A stretch of 64,000 nucleotides of DNA from Pascua guehoae (GCA_001600415.1 BCJX01000007.1:1354274-1418273); one strand, 5' to 3'; positions 12,801 through 25,169 are shown, numbered from the stretch's first letter. Made by a program: numbers and translations. The notes: generated by a model not told the origin, from the letters alone.

Positions 12801-13832
12801 GAGTATTGCTGGGCGTGTGCGGTGATGAGAACCGTGAACCTCTGAAGTCGGTTGAGGGTGGGAGCATCGGTGGTCGGCGAAGGCTGCTAAAGTCGACATT
12901 GGCCGAGCTCCGGCGCGGGCGCTGACTCGTCTGTGATAATGGCCGCTTGGGGAACGGAACAGAGGCTGGACGCTGCTGTGGTTGTGGTCGGTCGGCCTCA
13001 ATGTCTGCCAAGGGCTGCATCTGAATGAGACCCAGTGACGAGCTTGCAACCGTTGCTGATGTCAACAAGCGTCGATATCAAACCTACTCACAAGGGCGGC
13101 GATTCGGTTTGCTACTCTTGCTGCTTTGTCTACTTCTCGTAGACCTCGCCACGCTGTCGTGGCGAGTGAGGTCGGCGAGGTCGGCCTCCGAGGCATTGCG
13201 TACTGGGAGGTACGGCTGAGGCCTCATGGCTGGTTGCGAGGGTTGGGTGAGGATAATGTTAGGTGCTAGAGCATCAACAACGGTTCAGTTGGAGAGGTGC
13301 TGTACAGCATGCCAACCATCTCACCTTGATGAATTGATGTTGCTGCTGCCAATCGTACGGCTGGAATGGTGGTGCGAGGTACAGAGACTGGCACGAGCTT
13401 GGGCAGTCGTGGCCCTTCATACTGTCCAGAATTCGGGTTGGTACGCACCGCTTCGACGTCACCTGAAAGAGGTTCACTGTCGTTGGGTCCTAGCTCCCCG
13501 ACATGTCCCGCCGGCATGTCTTGGACGCTGCCATGTTCGAGCGAGGGTTGTCCATCGTCCCTGTCTCGCCGATGAATCTGAGACGGTAGACAGCTTGGGT
13601 TTTCAGACCCCTCGCCCTCGCTCCCTACGCTGTCGACCGCTCGCCCTTGGGGTTTTGTCTGCACAGGATCTTCGTCTGCAGCATCGTTGGCGGCCTGCGG
13701 TGACTCCTCACTGGCCTTCGAGTTGGTTTTCGGAGACACCAAATCGTCCCGCGGATATGTTTCAGGATCAACCTGAAGGGGTACAGCAACGCCGACAGGT
13801 GGCCTGTTGCCGCACGTTTCGTGCTGCCCCAT
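9844..13832 (-). CDS. Orphan multi-pass membrane protein with a long disordered tail
   Basis: Four exons (13832-13325, 13265-13092, 13055-12625, 12567-9844) give 1,278 residues. I do not recognise the family. The first 300 or so residues are polar and low-complexity. A membrane region follows, from about residue 340 (MWESAAWVTLWVLSVVNALV) through segments such as WVFLAVAYSLAWAVSVLVVW, FSLPASLNLALWSFSHFSF and LVVVVTSGVVLWLFSS, about six to seven helices in all. The remaining ~600 residues are rich in Ser, Thr and Pro with many SP/TP dipeptides, and look intrinsically disordered and phosphorylation-prone. A conserved fungal plasma-membrane or ER protein with a regulatory tail is the most one can say. 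The exon junctions restore clean reading frames, and the long third-codon-biased frame supports it being a real gene. The long plus-strand open frames over 9658-11185 are shadows. Confidence 0.8.
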
Positions 13833-14699
13833 CAGTGCCAAGTTCAAACTGGCCGTCGAAAAGGCCGCCGAACCTGTCGACGTTGAAAGATTGTTAAAGA
13901 CAAGAGACCACGTTGGTGCCTTCTATTATCCTAAGGACGGCTCGAGCGTGCGGACCGGGACCAAGGCCGGTGTTCACGGAACAAAGTGGTCGGGCGTGGA
14001 CAATGAGTGGTGGGTAGTGACGAGGTGCGAGCCAGCGGACTGAGCCATCTGGCTCGCACTCTGTCTGCCAGCGAAAGAGAATAAAGGCAAAGGCAGGACA
14101 ATGTCAGCAACACCCCTTTGTCATCATGGCCCTTACGTTGCCCATGTGCATTGTCTCGCCCCATCCCGGGATGAGTGCAGCAGCATAAAGCGCGGGTGTG
14201 GGAATGAGGGTAAGCCCGACCATGGTCCGAGCGGGCCGTGGCGCATGGCTGGCCTTTTGTCATGTCGGCCCTGTGACTGTGACCAACAGCGGGGCAATGT
14301 TTCGCGAGCAAGGAGACTGGAAAACCTCGGACGGTGCATGGAAAGACTGCGCGTGCGTGCCCAGCCGCCAGCCGGTTTAGCAGTTTGGCGTTCCGTAGCG
14401 GGATGGTGTCGCAAGAGATGACATCCGAAACGGCTGTTAAGGATGCGAGCTTTGAACATTGCATGTCTAGCAGAGTGGAACAGCACAAGCTCCTATTATT
14501 GCGTCATACTCGCGTGGGTTTCACGTGACACTTCCCCACACTTACCCCACATCTGCGTCAGCTGAGGTCACCCACCCGCAATGTTGTGTTGTGTTGTCTT
14601 GTGTTGTGCAGAGTGGATCACCATGTATCATTGCTCCTCATCATCTGTTTAGCTTCTCCCACCACCTCTCCCCAGTCACCATCGTCACAATCACCCGCC
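13833..14699. promoter_or_regulatory. Divergent intergenic region between the orphan membrane gene and LIG4
   Basis: About 870 bases between two divergent starts (13832 minus, 14700 plus). Nothing codes convincingly. The part before 14700 contains the repeated TGTTGTGT/CTTGTGTTGTG stretch (about 14583-14610) and a pyrimidine-rich leader. Confidence 0.5.
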
Positions 14700-17600
14700 A
14701 TGCCCGCCCCCCAGTTTTACAAAGGGCGTCGCATGCCATTACCCCCCTTAGGCTCGGCACCGCCGAAGGATGAGGACGGCGCGAGCCAGTCCCAGTCGCA
14801 GCAACCTCCCCCTACCCAATTAGCCCCGCCGACTCAGCTCGAACGTCCGGCCGAGTGCATCAACCGCGGGCCAAGCCCAACATTTGCTGTACTGTGCTAC
14901 ACCATGGACAAGATGCGGAGCGAGAATGCAACGGCTCGCAGGACCTTGCTGTTGAGATTCATGGACGTCTGGCGCAAGAAGGTCGGCAACGATCTCTACC
15001 CACTCATCCGCCTGCTCCTCCCCGACGTAGGTCTCCCGGCCATCTAGGTGACTGACTATTATAGCGGGACCGTGAACGTCCAGTGTACAACCTCAAAGAG
15101 GCCATGCTGGCCAAGTGCTACATTGAAGTTCTTGGGCTCGACAAGCACGGCGAAGCGGCGCAACGCTTGATCAAGTGGAAGCAACCTGTTGAGGGGCAGG
15201 TGAGCCGCGTGCCCGTCTTGGAGAGTGGAGGATTACCCCTGCTTACCTGATAGCATGGGGAAGGGGCGTCTGGCGACTTTGCTAGGGTCTGCTTCCACGA
15301 GATCCATGCCCGTTCCACTCTCACGGAAGGCACCCTCTCTGTCGACGATGTCAATTCGATCCTCGACCAGCTCGCCAGGGGTCGCCTGAAACAGTAAGCA
15401 CGCATGCGTACTCAGCACCAACCATTGCAGGAGCGATATCGTCCCGATTCTTCGCAGAATCAACGAAAAGTGCACTGCAAGCCAGCAAGAATGGATCATT
15501 CGCATCATCTTGAAGGGTGAGCAAGTTGCCAGCCCGCTGGGCTAAATGCAGACCTGCGTATCTCCATTCGTGAAAAGGGAGTCTTCTCCTGCTTTCATCC
15601 CGACGCGGCGGCCCTCTTCAATGTCTGCTCAGACCTCAAACGAGTTTGCTGGACGCTCTATAAGCCTGAGATCAGGCTTGAGAAGGAGGTGAGTGCGGTG
15701 AGGAGGTGGGTATGTAGCTAACGCATAGCAAACTAACATTGAACTCTTCCGTTGCTTCCTTCCCCAACTCTGCTACCGCTCTCCAACCTCGTCCCACGAT
15801 GCCATTGCCAAACTCGTCGGTGGTCCCACCAAGGAGTTCATCATGGAAGAGAAACTCGACGGGGAGCGCATCCAACTACACATGCGGGGAAGTGGAGCAG
15901 AGTGGTTTTACTGCTCTCGCAAAGCCAAGGATTACAGTGAGTTCAGACGAGTCATGTTTGAGTCTAACCACTAGCGTATCTTTACGGCTCCAACACCACG
16001 GAAGGCAGCCTGACGCAGTTCCTCTCTGGCGTATTTTGTGACGATGTCCGAAAGTGAGTAACTCCTATTGGTTCCATTCTGACATCAAGCATTGTTTTGG
16101 ATGGAGAGATGATGGTCTGGGACCCCGTGCTGGAAAAGTACCTTGCATTTGGAACGTTGAAGACGGCCGCAGGAGGTAGGTTTGATCAACACACTCCATA
16201 CTGACCTAGCAGACAAGCTGTTAGACGAAAATTCTCCGCGCCCATGCTGTGAGTATGAGCGGGAGGTCCATACTGACATGGCAGTCAAAGTGTTCGATAT
16301 CCTTTTTCTCAATGATCGCTGCCTTACGGGTCGTCGCCTGTCAGAACGGAAGCGCGTACTGCGTTCGGGACGCATCTTTAGAGACCTCGAGGCTTATCGG
16401 GGCCGCATTGAGTTTGCAGATGAACAGCGCGGCAAGACTGGCCAGGATATCCGAGCGATGCTGGAGCGTGTCTTGGAACAGAAGTAAGTACAAGGTGTGT
16501 TCACAGTGCTTACTTGCTCTAAGGGGCGAAGGAATCGTCGTCAAGAAAGCCGACAGTCAGTACGAGACCAACTCGCGTGGCGCCGACTGGGTCAAAGTGA
16601 AGCCAGAGTATGCGGACCAGATGGGCGAAGTAAGTCACATGACTGTTGGACGTAGCTGATCGAGCAGAATCTGGACCTCCTAGTGCTTGGTTAGTTCTCC
16701 ATCGAGATCTCTCTGACTCTGCAGGTGGTTGGTGGGGCAAAGGTGGCCGTACTGGCAAGATTTCGAGTCTGCTTCTGGGCCTGCGTGTACCTCAAGAGGA
16801 CGACGGGTCGGGCAGCACTCCTCAGTGAGTCTAGCGAGGAAGGAGTGTCGTTTCGGGTAGCTGACAGTACCAAGGTTTACGACCTTTGCCAGTGTTGGCT
16901 CGGGAATGAGTTATGAAGACTACGAGTGGATTCTGTGAGTGCGCTGGGACATTCGTGGGCTAACGAACAGCAACAAACACCGCGGGCATTGGAAGCCGTT
17001 CAATCGTTCCAGCCCTCCTCCATGGATGAAGCTGGGGACCATTGGAGTGGATGACAAGCGTATGTTGCTGTGGTTATAATTTGTTATTGACACCATTCAG
17101 CCGACGTCTACATTGACCCTGAAAAGTACGCGACAGGCTGTGCTATGTAACTGACCCTCAGATCGTTCGTGATGGAGGTGAAGGCTTCAGAGATTGTGCC
17201 GGCCAGTTAGTTGTCTCAAAGACGTGTCGGGCTCTGCTGACAAGGGCAGTTGGCAACTATGGCGCCGGATACACGCTGCGCTTCCCACGATGCCGCTTCA
17301 TTTTCTGGGACCGTGAGAGCCGCGACTTTCCGAGCAGTGACGAGCGCCGCGATCGCGACTTGTGGAACTGCGTCAGTCTTGTTGCTGTGACCAATGGTGC
17401 TTTGCTGACCTTTTCAAGCTTAGTGTGGACGAGTTCCAAGAGTTGCTCCAGAGGCCTGCCAAACGTTACATTGACGACGAGAATGGGACGTGAGTTAATG
17501 ACCATTAGTGTATTCTTACGCAACAGCTCTCGAAAGAGGCGCAAGGTCGCCCCCAAGCGCAAGGTCGAGCTCCTCACGAGCTTCCGAGGTCAGAAGCTGT

Positions 17601-19004
17601 CCGAAGAGGATGTGGAGACAAGTTTCTTGAGCAACCTCACATTCTGTACGCACGTATCCCCTCGCTTGTCTGACTGTGCCGCAGTTATCCCCAAAGACGT
17701 TCCAGGTCACAAGAAGGCCGAGCTCGAAGCTCTTGTGCACAAACACGGAGCGGAATACGTTCAGCAACAGCTGGCCGACGGCTCTGCCATCGTCATCTCC
17801 CATGATGACAAGAGTAAGTCGACTCAAGATCTTCCTTGCTGATGCCAGCACCGCGCGTTAAGGCGCAGATTAGGAAGGGAAACAGCATTGTCCGTCCAGA
17901 GTGGATCTTTGAGTCGATCAAGCGCCGGAGCCCACTTCCAATGCTCCAGGAGTACGTGTGGTTACTGGTGCGGCACTGACCCCAGGTTCTTAGTTGTGGC
18001 GTCCAAAAAGGACGAGGGTGGGCGTTATTACGAGAAGACGCTGGAGCAGTTTGACAATCTGTCCCTTGCGCGCGACCGCACTGGCTCTGGTATGATGGCT
18101 AGTGACGATGAGGAAGGCGACGAGGCAAACGACCCCTCATCACCAGCAGCATCCTCACCCGAGTCGTCACCTCCACCGCCAAGTGAAGCTGATATCAAGA
18201 CGGCTGCTCTTGCCAAGGAGTGGGGTATTGGTTCAACAACGCCTGTTAGCCAGCAAAGCACGGTGCAGTCGGACGATGAATCCGACACCGACGACGAGCG
18301 TCGGGCCCTTCCAAACCACGATGAAGACTACGAGGAGGAAGAAGAAGAAGAGTACAGTGATGATGAGCAGTTCGCTGAGACCGAGGTAAGCAATCGAGTT
18401 CGTCTATCTGCTCACAGTAGCCCGCGCTCCAGCCACAGAAGGACGGTGATGGGGTTGACAAGCCACTCTTCCCGGTTCTCGAGCCTGGCAAGACACCTGA
18501 CGTGAGTCCCATTTCTGAAGGTGCACTTGCTCATGACAGCACCCGCCGATGGGCGAGTCTTCCGATGCCAACGCATACGACGAAGACGCAATCTTCTACC
18601 ACCTGGTGTTCTATATCGACACTCCAGAGAACGCCGAGATGAACGGACTCGCGGCGAGCGACCCTCCTGTTGCGGCGGGGCAGCGGTGCGTGTAATTGAT
18701 CTGTCGAGAAGGGTCGACTGACCACCAGACTGTCCGAAGCAGAGGAACTGCTACGCGAAAACGGTGGCCGCATCGTCACTGACGTCATGGACCCGCGCCT
18801 CACACACATTATCATGGACGATGACGATTCGGGGCGTTATGTCGAGCTCATGCGCAAGACGGCGACGCCCAAGCTCAAGCACATTGTGCTCCCGTCCTGG
18901 GTGACGGAGAGTATCGACGAGGAGACGCTGATGAACGAGGACGGTGAGTCGGCAGCGTCACGTTGTTCGTTGGGAGCTGACGGGTAGCACACAAGCCTAA
19001 GTGA
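14700..19004 (+). CDS. LIG4: DNA ligase IV (non-homologous end joining)
   Basis: ATP-dependent nuclear ligase that seals double-strand breaks with its XRCC4/Lif1 partner. My model has 27 exons and about 1,089 residues, phase-consistent throughout. Order: N-terminal helical domain (about 50-280), adenylation domain with the active-site lysine in EEKLDGERIQLH (about residue 325), motif IVLDGEMMVWDP, motif GIVVKKADSQYE, then OB-fold motif WVKVKPEY, followed by two BRCT domains. BRCT1 runs over about 17560-18060 (tryptophan in VRPEWIFESI), BRCT2 over about 18590-19000. Between them is a highly acidic, Ser/Pro-rich linker (EDYEEEEEEEYSDDEQ). Some exons are tiny: 22 nt at 16668-16689, 25 nt at 17101-17125 and 36 nt at 16213-16248. 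The acceptor of exon 14 was placed at 16875 because it restores FASVGSG. The acceptor of exon 24 (18433 or 18439) is ambiguous by two residues. Confidence 0.95.
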
Positions 19005-19677
19005 ACCTGGTGTAGGAGGTTGAACGAAAGGCGCAAGCGAGTACCGTGTGGAGGCAATCAATGGTAGCACGTTCCCAGCCTGGACAAGAGGTGCACGTGG
19101 CATGTACATAAGGGTGTCAATCGAGTTGAAGGTATACCATTGAGAAGAAACTGGAGCCAATGTATCATTCCAAGCCTGAGGTGCATAGTTACTGCTCGTA
19201 TTCAGCTCGTCACTTTTTTTTTTTTTATTGGGTGGGAGAGGGGAGGGGGGGGGGGGAGTTTGGGAGTGTGGGCACACATTATAGCAGCATGGACGCATGG
19301 AAGATGTTATGCGGGCCACAATGGTAGATATCCTCAAGAGGGTGACGCGACGTGACTTTGTCCTGTGCGGGAAGCCACACAACCCCGCCTTCCACGCTGC
19401 GGTCAGACCTTGGTAATGATAGTGCTTTGCCAAGCACAATGGGCAACAGGCCGGGTTTCTTTTCAAATCATCTTTTCAGCTTGGCTCTTCGACTCTCATG
19501 CTGCAGGCGTCAAATTACGAGACAATAGATCCATTCTCATCCACAAAGCACGCTATGTTGTCGTTAACGTCCCCAATCCCTTCAACAACAGCGCCCATGC
19601 ACGTCCCTGTTGCCTTTCGATAACTCCGATCCTCTCCTTGCCTTCATCCTCTTCGGCCCACCCCTAACCCAGGGCGG
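19005..19677. terminator. Convergent 3' region between LIG4 and the inositol transporter
   Basis: About 670 bases holding two facing 3' ends. It contains a T run (about 19209-19221) followed by a G run (about 19244-19256) on the plus strand. No gene is seen. Confidence 0.5.
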
Positions 19678-21919
19678 TTACAACTTTTCGACAGGCGTCG
19701 AACTGCCCGACGGCGCATGCTCCACCATTTCGGTGGTGGCACCGAGCTTGTTGGAGTTGTCGTTGACAAAAAGCTGCTCGCCGCCGAGGTCGTTGTACCG
19801 CTTCTGCGCCTCTTTCTTCTCGCGGCGCATTTCGACGGATTTCTTGACACCAAAGCCGTCTTCGAAGAGTGAAAAAGCTTCGTCGACGGATAGACCCTCT
19901 GTGCGGTGTTAATAATGGACGGGAGTGGAGAATGAGGGGGTAGTAATGGACACAACATACTTGTTTCGGGGTAACAGTAGTAGGCGATGACCAGGCCAAT
20001 GATGATAAAGCAAAGGTACAGGCCGTATGTCCCAGCCGGTGTGAGAGTTTCAAGCCTGTCATCAGTAATTGCCCTATTACTTGTACCAAGTAAACGATAA
20101 TCTTGACTCACTGGGAAAGGAAGGTGACAGCCACGACGAGGTTTGCGGAAAAGCTCGCGACGGTGGAAATAGCACTGCCTGCGGCACGAATCTCGAGGGC
20201 GAGGTACTCGGACTGGTACCAGCACAGATGGGCGTAGGTGGACCCAAAGCCGACGACGAAGATGACAATTCCGGCAATGACGAGACCAACGTCACGCTGC
20301 GAGTAGTCATAGCCTTCGACTAGGAAGCCGCCGGTGGGCTTGCACATGACTGGAACATAAGCGCCGGGACGGGAGGTTACAAAATGGCTGGGAGGGGTTT
20401 ATTCTCTACTCACAGTAGAATGACACGAGGCACCAGGTCAGACCAACAACCATGATTGGGCCAAAGCGCATGAGCAGGCCGCGACGACCAATCTTGTCGA
20501 CCATGACCATGCCGCAGAGCTGGCTTGTTAATAATGCTTGTTCAAGGGATCTGGGGTTGGTATTTGCTCACGAGGAAGAAAGTGTTGGTGATGGATGGGA
20601 TCAAGCCGCCAACAGACGGGTTGGACAGGCCAAGGAGACCAAACAGGGTACCAGCGTAGTACAGGAGCGTGTTATAACCCGTAAACTGCCCAAAGACCTG
20701 GATAGCGCTGACGGTGAAGATGGAGCGACGGTAGGGCTTGTGCGTCCAGAGAATCCTGACGCGGTCCTTGAGCGTCGTGTTGCGCTGCAGCGCCGTCGTC
20801 GCCGCGACGTGCTCTTTGACGACACGCAGCTTGAGCTCGATAATCTCGGGCGAGGCATACTTGTAAATCGTACGGAGGACGTCGCGGGCCTTGTCGTCCT
20901 GTCCGCGCAGGATTAGGACACGCGGGGATTCGGGCAGCTTGTGCATCAGGCACAGCTGGACGATCGAGGGAACCACACCGAGGCCGACTGTGTGTTAACA
21001 AGAAGTGTGTCTCGTCCTCGTCCAGGCCACATGTGTGACTCACACAGAATGCGCCAGTTGAACTTTGTGTGCTGCATGCCCGCACCAATTGCGACCGAGA
21101 CTGTCTGGCCAAAGGGAATGCAGAACCCGCTGAAACATCGTCAGCAATGCACCACCATTTGTGTGGGGAATATCCCGCAAAGACCTACTTTGTGCCAACG
21201 CAGCGACCACGTACGGCCGTGGGAGCGAGTTCGGTAATATACAAGGGGCAAATGACAGCTGCGCCGCCAACACCGACTCCAAGGACGAGGCGACCGGCAA
21301 TGAGCTGTCCGAGAGAAAAGCTGAATGCAATGATAATGGCGCCGGCGGTGAAACTGTGACTGTTAGATATGGCTTCATACATTCTAGACTTTGCACTCAC
21401 AAGAGATCGGCGATTAACAGACACGGCTTGCGGCCCCACTTGTCGGCATACGCGCCCAGGATCGCGGCGCCGATAATCGCACCAATGGTCGTCGCCGCGG
21501 TGGCAATCTCTTGCTCCTGGTATGAGAGCTTGTGGCCCAGGTCCTCCCCGATGTAAGGCAGCGCAACACCAACGACACCCGTGTCCTGTGATTGAGTTAG
21601 TAACGTGGTAAAAATCAAAGTCGAGCATGGTCAGACGTACATATCCGTAAAGGAATCCACCGAGTGCGGCGGCAGAAATTAAAAAGACCAAGTAGGGCGT
21701 CATCTTGTCCTCGTTCTCGGCCTGGATAAGGTTTTCGTCCTGCGACGTGTCAGGATTGGACTACAGTATTTCTTCTCGTCAGCCTAGGTTGAACACACGC
21801 ACGATAAGGAGGCCATCGTGCCCAGAAACAACATCATGTTGGGCGACGGCGACATCATCCTTGGAACCGTGCTCTTGCGCCGGCGTGATGTGAGGGGAGA
21901 TTTCGTTGGCGTGACCCAT
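19678..21919 (-). CDS. ITR: MFS sugar-transporter family protein, probable myo-inositol:H+ symporter
   Basis: Plasma-membrane proton symporter of the sugar porter family. The spliced protein (about 540 residues) begins MGHANEISPH. Diagnostic motifs: LGGFLYGYDTGVVGVALPYI in TM1, GAYADKWGRKP (loop 2-3), RLVLGVGVGGAAVICPLYI and ELAPTAVRGR, PESPR before the central loop, DKIGRRGLL (loop 8-9), and YCYPETKGLS at the end of TM12. The TM1 sequence and the GEDLGHKLSY region resemble fungal ITR inositol transporters more than hexose transporters, but the substrate call leans on context: the next gene, divergently transcribed, is myo-inositol oxygenase. Exon 1 is 21919-21803 and exon 2 is 21760-21641, with further short exons down to the stop at 19678. 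A TATA-like box lies about 70 bases upstream of the start. Confidence 0.88.
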
Positions 21920-21988
21920 GTTGGGGATAGTAAGTGTGCTGTGTGCTGTAGAGCTGATTGCTGGATCGAAAGCAAGTTGCATGTCCAG

Positions 21989-21996
21989 TTATATAT
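21989..21996 (-). promoter_or_regulatory. TATA-like box of the inositol transporter gene
   Basis: ATATATAA on the minus strand, about 70 bases upstream of the transporter ATG. TATA boxes are uncommon in housekeeping fungal promoters and typical of strongly inducible genes. Inferred from sequence and position only. Confidence 0.5.
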
Positions 21997-22220
21997 TTCG
22001 AGTTTGGTGTGAGGTGCTGCCCGTCATGAATTCATCTCTCCTGAAAGAAGATCTCAGGGCCAAGCGACGGCAGATATGTGCTCGGCCAACAACGTCTCGG
22101 TATCTACCTCGAGCATACGCCCGTGAACACGCCAAGCTCGCCAGAATGCTGCCAAGAGGGTCTTTCATGATCCATCTTTGGCCCATGTGCGGAGCGAAGC
22201 AGGGCCAGTCAGTCACCAGT

Positions 22221-22246
22221 GCGGGGGTGGGGTAGGGGGGTGAGGG
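22221..22246 (+). promoter_or_regulatory. Candidate CreA/Mig1-type repressor sites
   Basis: A G-rich tract contains overlapping matches to the SYGGRG consensus of the carbon-catabolite repressor CreA/Mig1 (GCGGGG and GTGGGG). The consensus is short and GC-rich, so chance matches are common in this genome. The position between two inositol-catabolic genes makes it worth noting. Confidence 0.3.
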
Positions 22247-23822
22247 GCCTATTTGGGGCCGTCGGGAGGATTTTCTCAATCTCCAGGAAACGTAACAAAG
22301 GTGGCGGCGGCGGGCCGCTCGGGCGCTCCACAGCATGCATGTCGGCCAGTTTCACAGTTCGGCCAGTTATGCCCAGTTATCTTGCGCCAGCCAAACTCAT
22401 CCATTTCGCCCATGGTGGCTTCATTGACGGGCCGGATCAATACCCTACGTCATGCATCATCCCGGGGTGGCGGGTCGGTGTGGCGGGCCGGTGCAAGATT
22501 AGTGACCACTTGGTCTGAATGCGGCCACCGATATCCAGATATCGCCCTTTTCCACTTCCCCACACTTGCCACCACATCAACGTGCCCCACGCTACCGGGC
22601 TGCATTTTACGTCCAGTTTACGACGAAAGACGCTCCAGGCTGTTGGACCTTGGCACCCTCGAGCTCAAACTTACCGCGCTCCAGGACGCCGGGTTCAACA
22701 GTGGCCCTTGATAGTTGCAGTCATTCCCTGCTCCTGCATCCTTTGCAAAGTTTGCGGAGTTTAATCAAGCTCATTAGGCACCCTGCATGAGGATGTTAAT
22801 AGCTGTGCTGCACCTCCAGCACCGCCGAGACAGCACCCTGGTCGTTCAAAGTCGTAGTTTAACAAAGCATGCCGAACTCAATACGGGCGCGTACCGCGCA
22901 CGACCTTCAGACCATCGAGCCACAACCTGTTCTCCAAAGGACCTAGCCCCGTCGAGCGCACCCCTGTATTACACCTGTATTCCGCGAGCAAAAGCAGAGG
23001 ACAAAAGGGACCAAAAAGTGACCTCATATCCACTCTTCCGTCGCTCACTACGAGCGCGGCCGCGCGTTGTTTGCTCTGACCCTGGCGCCTACACGTCGGG
23101 GGCTTCGTCGAGATTCGAACCAGCAGCCGCGTTCGGAGGTCGGATGTCATCAAATGGTACGTTACGACCGCAATACCACACATCCATGTTGAAAACTAGG
23201 GAATCTCCCATGCATATGACGAGTCGTGTTTCGTCCTATGCAGAGCCAGCGATCTGCATACCGACTCTGGTGGTGAGTGGTAACCTCATTTCATCACCAA
23301 ACGTCCAAAAAGATGTATCTCACAATTGCAGCTTGTGACACTTGTGGCATCTGCATATCAGGCTGCGCCGTTCGGTCAATTCTTACATCGTTATACGGGC
23401 CGCACGGGCCGCAATGCGTGCGGGCCGGAGTTGCCTCTTCCCCAGCTGGTATCTTGGTCCGCGGCAGTCCCGATACGGCCTTGATCAATAGCGGGAACAC
23501 CAGTTGACAGCCAGCTGTGGATATCAACGACGGTGTTACGGTGAGCTGCAGGTAACAGCAAAACCTCCCGACCACACGTCACCAAGGCCACCGGCGCCGA
23601 CCCGGCCCGGTTTCTGGGCGCCCAATGGGCAAGGAGGTATTGACGGACAGGGATGTGCCTCAGCCGGGTCAAAACCCTCCGAGGTGTCGGAGAGATTCCC
23701 ACCCACCACGGGCGACATCTATGCTGGGTTTCATGGCCCTCATCTCTGCGTCGATGCGAATTGCAAGTCCGCTGCAGGTCCGATATCGCAGCCGATGGCA
23801 TAGCATCACAACGGGGACAAAG

Positions 23823-23830
23823 GTATATAT
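23823..23830 (+). promoter_or_regulatory. TATA-like box of the inositol oxygenase gene
   Basis: GTATATAT lies about 120 bases upstream of the inositol oxygenase ATG, mirroring the TATA-like box in front of the divergent transporter gene. Confidence 0.5.
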
Positions 23831-23946
23831 GCAGCAGTGGTCAGCAAGAGGTAGTTGTCCCAGCCACCAAACTCCACTCGTACCCCTCAGCTCTACAAAT
23901 ACGCAAACTTCCCAACTCACAGCACTTCCCAATTCCATCCGCCACA

Positions 23947-25169
23947 ATGACCGCCGCCGTCGCCTATGCTCAGAACCTCGACGGGTTTGTCCGTCCCGAA
24001 GGTGTGTATCTGTCTGGCGCTTTTACCACACAGCCTGCAGTTACTGACGGCCAGACCCACGTGGCATCAAGTTTGACGAGATTTCCGACGCGGTCGACCG
24101 GATCAACGTCGCCAAGCTGCTCGAAAAGGAGGCCAAGGAAGCCCAGGAGGCCCAAGAGGCACTTGACAATGCCTACGACGAGTCGGCGTTTGACGCCGAA
24201 AAGGACAAGGCGGGATTCCGGCAGTTTGTCGACTCGAACGAGAGTTCGCGCCGCTTCTACATGTGCGTGTAACACAAGAAACACCAAATGTCGCAGGGGT
24301 TATTTACTGACGACTCACAGCGAGCAGCACACCAAACAGACGGTCGAGTTCAACCTTCAGGCGCGCAAGGACGCGTTTGCCAAGCCCCGCGCGACCATGG
24401 GTATCTGGGAGGCGATGGAGCTTCTCAACACGCTCGTTGACGCCTCGGATCCCGACACGGACGCTACCCAGATCGAGCACCTGCTCCAGACTGCCGAGGC
24501 CATGCGCAAGGACGGCAAGCCCGACTGGATGCAGGTTACGGGTCTCATCCATGACCTCGGCAAGTTGCTCTACTTTTTCGGCTCGGACGGGCAATGGGTA
24601 AGTAGTGCAAGCAACACGTTGCAGACATTTGGGTGACGTTGAAACTAACCTCGTAGGACGTTGTGGGCGACACCTTTGTTGTGGGATGCCAGGTGCCGAC
24701 GGAAAAGATTGTCTACTCGGACACTTTTGGTGACAACCCCGACATGACGCACCCCGTCTACTCTACAAAGTACGGCATGTACGCGCCAAACTGCGGTCTC
24801 GACAAGCTCATGATCTCGTGGGGCCACGACGAGTACCTCGTGAGTACTGCACATTCATCAAACGCACGAGCCCGTAATTCACTTCTGCATCCACGGCTAA
24901 CACCGCAGTACATGGTGATGAAGAAGCAGTCCAAGCTCCCACAGGCCGCCCTCAACATGATTCGCTACCACTCGTTCTACCCCTGGCACCGCGAGCGCGC
25001 GTACACGTACTTTGAGAGCGAGGCCGACAAGCAGGCCCTCAAGGACGTCCTCGCGTTCAACCCTTATGACCTGTACTCCAAGTCGGACTCGCGCCCCGAC
25101 CCCGTCGCACTCCGCCCCTACTACGAGAGCCTCATTGCCAAGTACTTCCCGGCGAAGATTGACTGGTAA
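23947..25169 (+). CDS. MIOX: myo-Inositol oxygenase
   Basis: Non-haem di-iron enzyme that cleaves myo-inositol with O2 to D-glucuronate, the first step of inositol catabolism. It is cytosolic. Five exons (23947-24001, 24055-24262, 24321-24597, 24657-24839, 24909-25169) give 327 residues, slightly longer than the ~290 of animal MIOX because of an N-terminal extension. Family landmarks in order: EQHTKQTVEFNLQAR, MGIWEAMELLNTLVDASDPD, the iron-binding LIHDLGKLL, GDTFVVGCQ, MSWGHDEYLY-type motif (seen as ISWGHDEYLYMV across an intron), IRYHSFYPWHR and the C-terminal FNPYDLYSKSD...YYESLIAKYFP. All expected metal-binding histidines and aspartates appear present. The neighbouring divergent transporter probably supplies its substrate. 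Confidence 0.96.

Larger units (their letters stand above)
21920..23946. promoter_or_regulatory. Shared bidirectional regulatory region of the inositol genes
   Basis: Two kilobases with no convincing gene separate the inositol transporter start (21919, minus) from the inositol oxygenase start (23947, plus). Both sides carry a TATA-like box, and GC-rich boxes lie near 22220-22246. Open frames in the middle (for example 22787-23338) have no recognisable content. Confidence 0.55.

Noticed and set aside
23100..23175. tRNA-like box B (GGTTCGAATC) on the minus strand
   Set aside because: The bases around the loop do not pair into a T stem, and no matching acceptor or anticodon arm can be folded, so it is a chance match.
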